Part shown: positions 5,902 to 6,921 of the stretch, in pieces
How positions within the stretch are numbered: position 1 is the stretch's first letter
Layout: every line of letters starts with the position of its first letter
Assembly: GCA_934667795.1 (NCBI GenBank)
Contig: CAKUMP010000127.1
Location: 1 to 6,921 of the forward strand
Direction of reading: 5' to 3'
Length of the DNA stretch: 6,921 bases
Source of the DNA: an uncultured Chthoniobacterales bacterium
Lineage (GTDB): Bacteria; Verrucomicrobiota; Verrucomicrobiia; Chthoniobacterales; CAKUMP01
The notes under the pieces: model-generated
Seen by the model: the letters and a program-made list of their open reading frames with translations, nothing else
The model's database searches: none
What the model was told of the DNA's origin: nothing
Made by a program: the position numbers and the translations under genes

Positions 5902-6836
5902 TCACATATTCTTCTGGAAGCTAATTCCAATTCTTTCATCAAAAACTGAAGTTCCTTCAGGAAGTTTAAGAGTAAAGTCAGATTCATCTAGAATATTATT
6001 TATTTCCAATTTATTGATTTTAATCTTATGTGACTCTTTATGTTTTCCCAGTACATATACATCATACTTTGCAATCTTTGGGTAATAAATTCCTGTAGCC
6101 TCCATTTCTTGCAGTTCAAGAACCTCATAAACCATTTTTGTTCCTGTTTCTTTTCCATTTATATCATTTATATTATATTCACGTCGGCGTAATGCATATT
6201 CCTTTTTAGGATCTAGCCAAAAACATTCTGTTGAAAATGCGTTATTTACTCTAATTTGCAGAAGAATACAATCAGGAAAGGGATCTTCATTTAAACGTTT
6301 AGATTCAGGAATAATATTTATTTCAAATTTCAATGAAGATACGAGTTCAAAAAAATTATACCTGCCATAACACTTCATTCCGAATAACCAAAATTCTTTT
6401 CCTGAAGAAAGAAAAGAAGCCGCTATATTGGATGGCAAATCATTACTGATAGTTGCTCTTGGAGAAATAGCTTTTAATTCACCTATAGCACCAATTTGTG
6501 TAACATAATGAACTCCCCATTCTCCATTAAATGAAGATTCAGTAATGCTTTCTGAAAAAGGAGCTGATCCACCTAGCCAGATTGCAACCCTAGGATGATA
6601 TTGTGCTATAAACATTTTAGAGTGTAAATCTGCGGTAAAACTTAATTCAGACGGTTTATCAGCTTTTTCCCACTCATTTGTAATATTGTTCCAAACTTCA
6701 GAAAAATGAGTTGAGTCTACCTTTAAAAAAGAAATTTTTTTGCTTGCTCAGAAAGCTTTTTATAAAAATCAGTCTCATCTAATTCTATAGCATTACAAGA
6801 ACATGTAATAAATAATAGTAATAATATCTTTTTCAT
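5902..6836 (-). CDS. Secreted lipoprotein-like protein of unknown function, frame interrupted by a -1 shift
   Basis: The ATG at 6836 opens a leader, MKKILLLLFITCSCNAIELDE, that resembles a lipoprotein signal (Cys14 most likely). This frame ends after 37 codons at a TAA (6723-6725). The body of the protein lies in the -1 frame, open from 6747 to the TGA at 5902. It reads as coding well before its first ATG at 6615 (ISFLKVDSTHF, EVWNNITNEWEKADKP). Joining the frames at the A run gives 311 residues. The C-terminal half has FWLDPKKEYALRRREY (about 206-221), GIYYPKIAKY (249-258) and LPEGTSVFDERIG (292-304). This layout is common in secreted planctomycete-type proteins with an outer-membrane-lipoprotein-sorting (LolA/LolB-like) fold; that match is from memory and tentative. 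It may be a broken gene, a sequence error or a recoded gene. It is followed 40 bases later by the HEAT-like protein. No good Shine-Dalgarno precedes 6836. Confidence 0.6.
6723..6747 (-). other. Frameshift site with A_AAA_AAA heptamer
   Basis: The two frames of the lipoprotein-like gene overlap only between the TGA at 6748-6750 and the TAA at 6723-6725. Within this overlap, the first frame reads GCA AAA AAA TTT, with seven A's at 6741-6735 in exact A_AAA_AAA register. This is the heptamer type on which bacterial ribosomes can slip by -1, and a -1 slip is the shift required. Loss of one A from a run of eight would look the same. Confidence 0.6.
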
Positions 6837-6921
6837 TGACAGTAGTGGAATGCTCCCCAAAAATTGACCCATGAGTTATAAGAGTTTAGTCGCGTATAAA
6901 AGCGGCTTAAATTCTATGAAA
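6837..6921. other. Window end without a recognisable gene
   Basis: These 85 bases hold the 5' flank of the lipoprotein-like gene. No complete reading frame, strong promoter or ribosome site was found. GCTCCCCAAAAATTGACCC at 6852-6870 resembles the style of some insertion-sequence termini, but no transposase is in view, so no element is called. Confidence 0.35.

Noticed and set aside
5212..6858. Shared 10-mer AATGCTCCCC at 5213-5222 and 6849-6858
   Set aside because: Ten-base matches are expected by chance in a window this long, and the flanks do not extend the match.

Overview
The window looks like a piece of a bacterial chromosome of mixed composition. The best taxonomic guess is the PVC superphylum (Kiritimatiellota, Verrucomicrobiota, Lentisphaerota or Planctomycetota). 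That is an inference from the galactokinase signature (GRVELLGNHTDYN instead of the proteobacterial GRVNLIGEHTDYN) and from the C-terminal 'LPEGTSVFDER' style of the secreted protein at 5902-6836. No rRNA, tRNA or CRISPR array was seen.

Left part (1-745, + strand): a short region without a gene ends in a perfect 20-bp inverted repeat (174-224). It abuts the 3' remnant of a Fic-family protein (about 236-745). The remnant keeps the post-Fic helices and the winged-helix tail but has lost the catalytic HPFxxGNGR motif.

Middle (830-5027, - strand), read from right to left: a SulP-family anion transporter with a STAS domain (GTG start at 5027, strong Shine-Dalgarno), then galactokinase galK 75 bases later, then a maltose/galactoside O-acetyltransferase (maa type) starting 1 base after the galK stop. 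After a 150-base gap comes a His-rich lipoprotein that probably has its own promoter. The first three genes look co-transcribed. galK and the acetyltransferase both point to galactose or galactoside metabolism. The transporter may belong to the same unit or may only be a neighbour.

Right part (about 5250-6840, - strand): an AT-rich block with two secreted or lipid-anchored proteins of unknown function, probably one operon. The first gene (start 6836) has a lipoprotein-like leader, but its frame shifts by -1 at a run of seven A's that forms an A_AAA_AAA heptamer. The second (5861-5307) is a small exported HEAT-like repeat protein. This block is separated from the SulP gene by about 280 bases of palindrome-rich intergenic DNA. 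The last 60 or so bases of the window hold no recognisable gene and may be the edge of another element.

No clearly new multi-gene system is visible. The best leads are the frameshift site, the hairpin at the fic breakpoint, the Cys/Met/His-rich lipoprotein and the galactokinase signature change.
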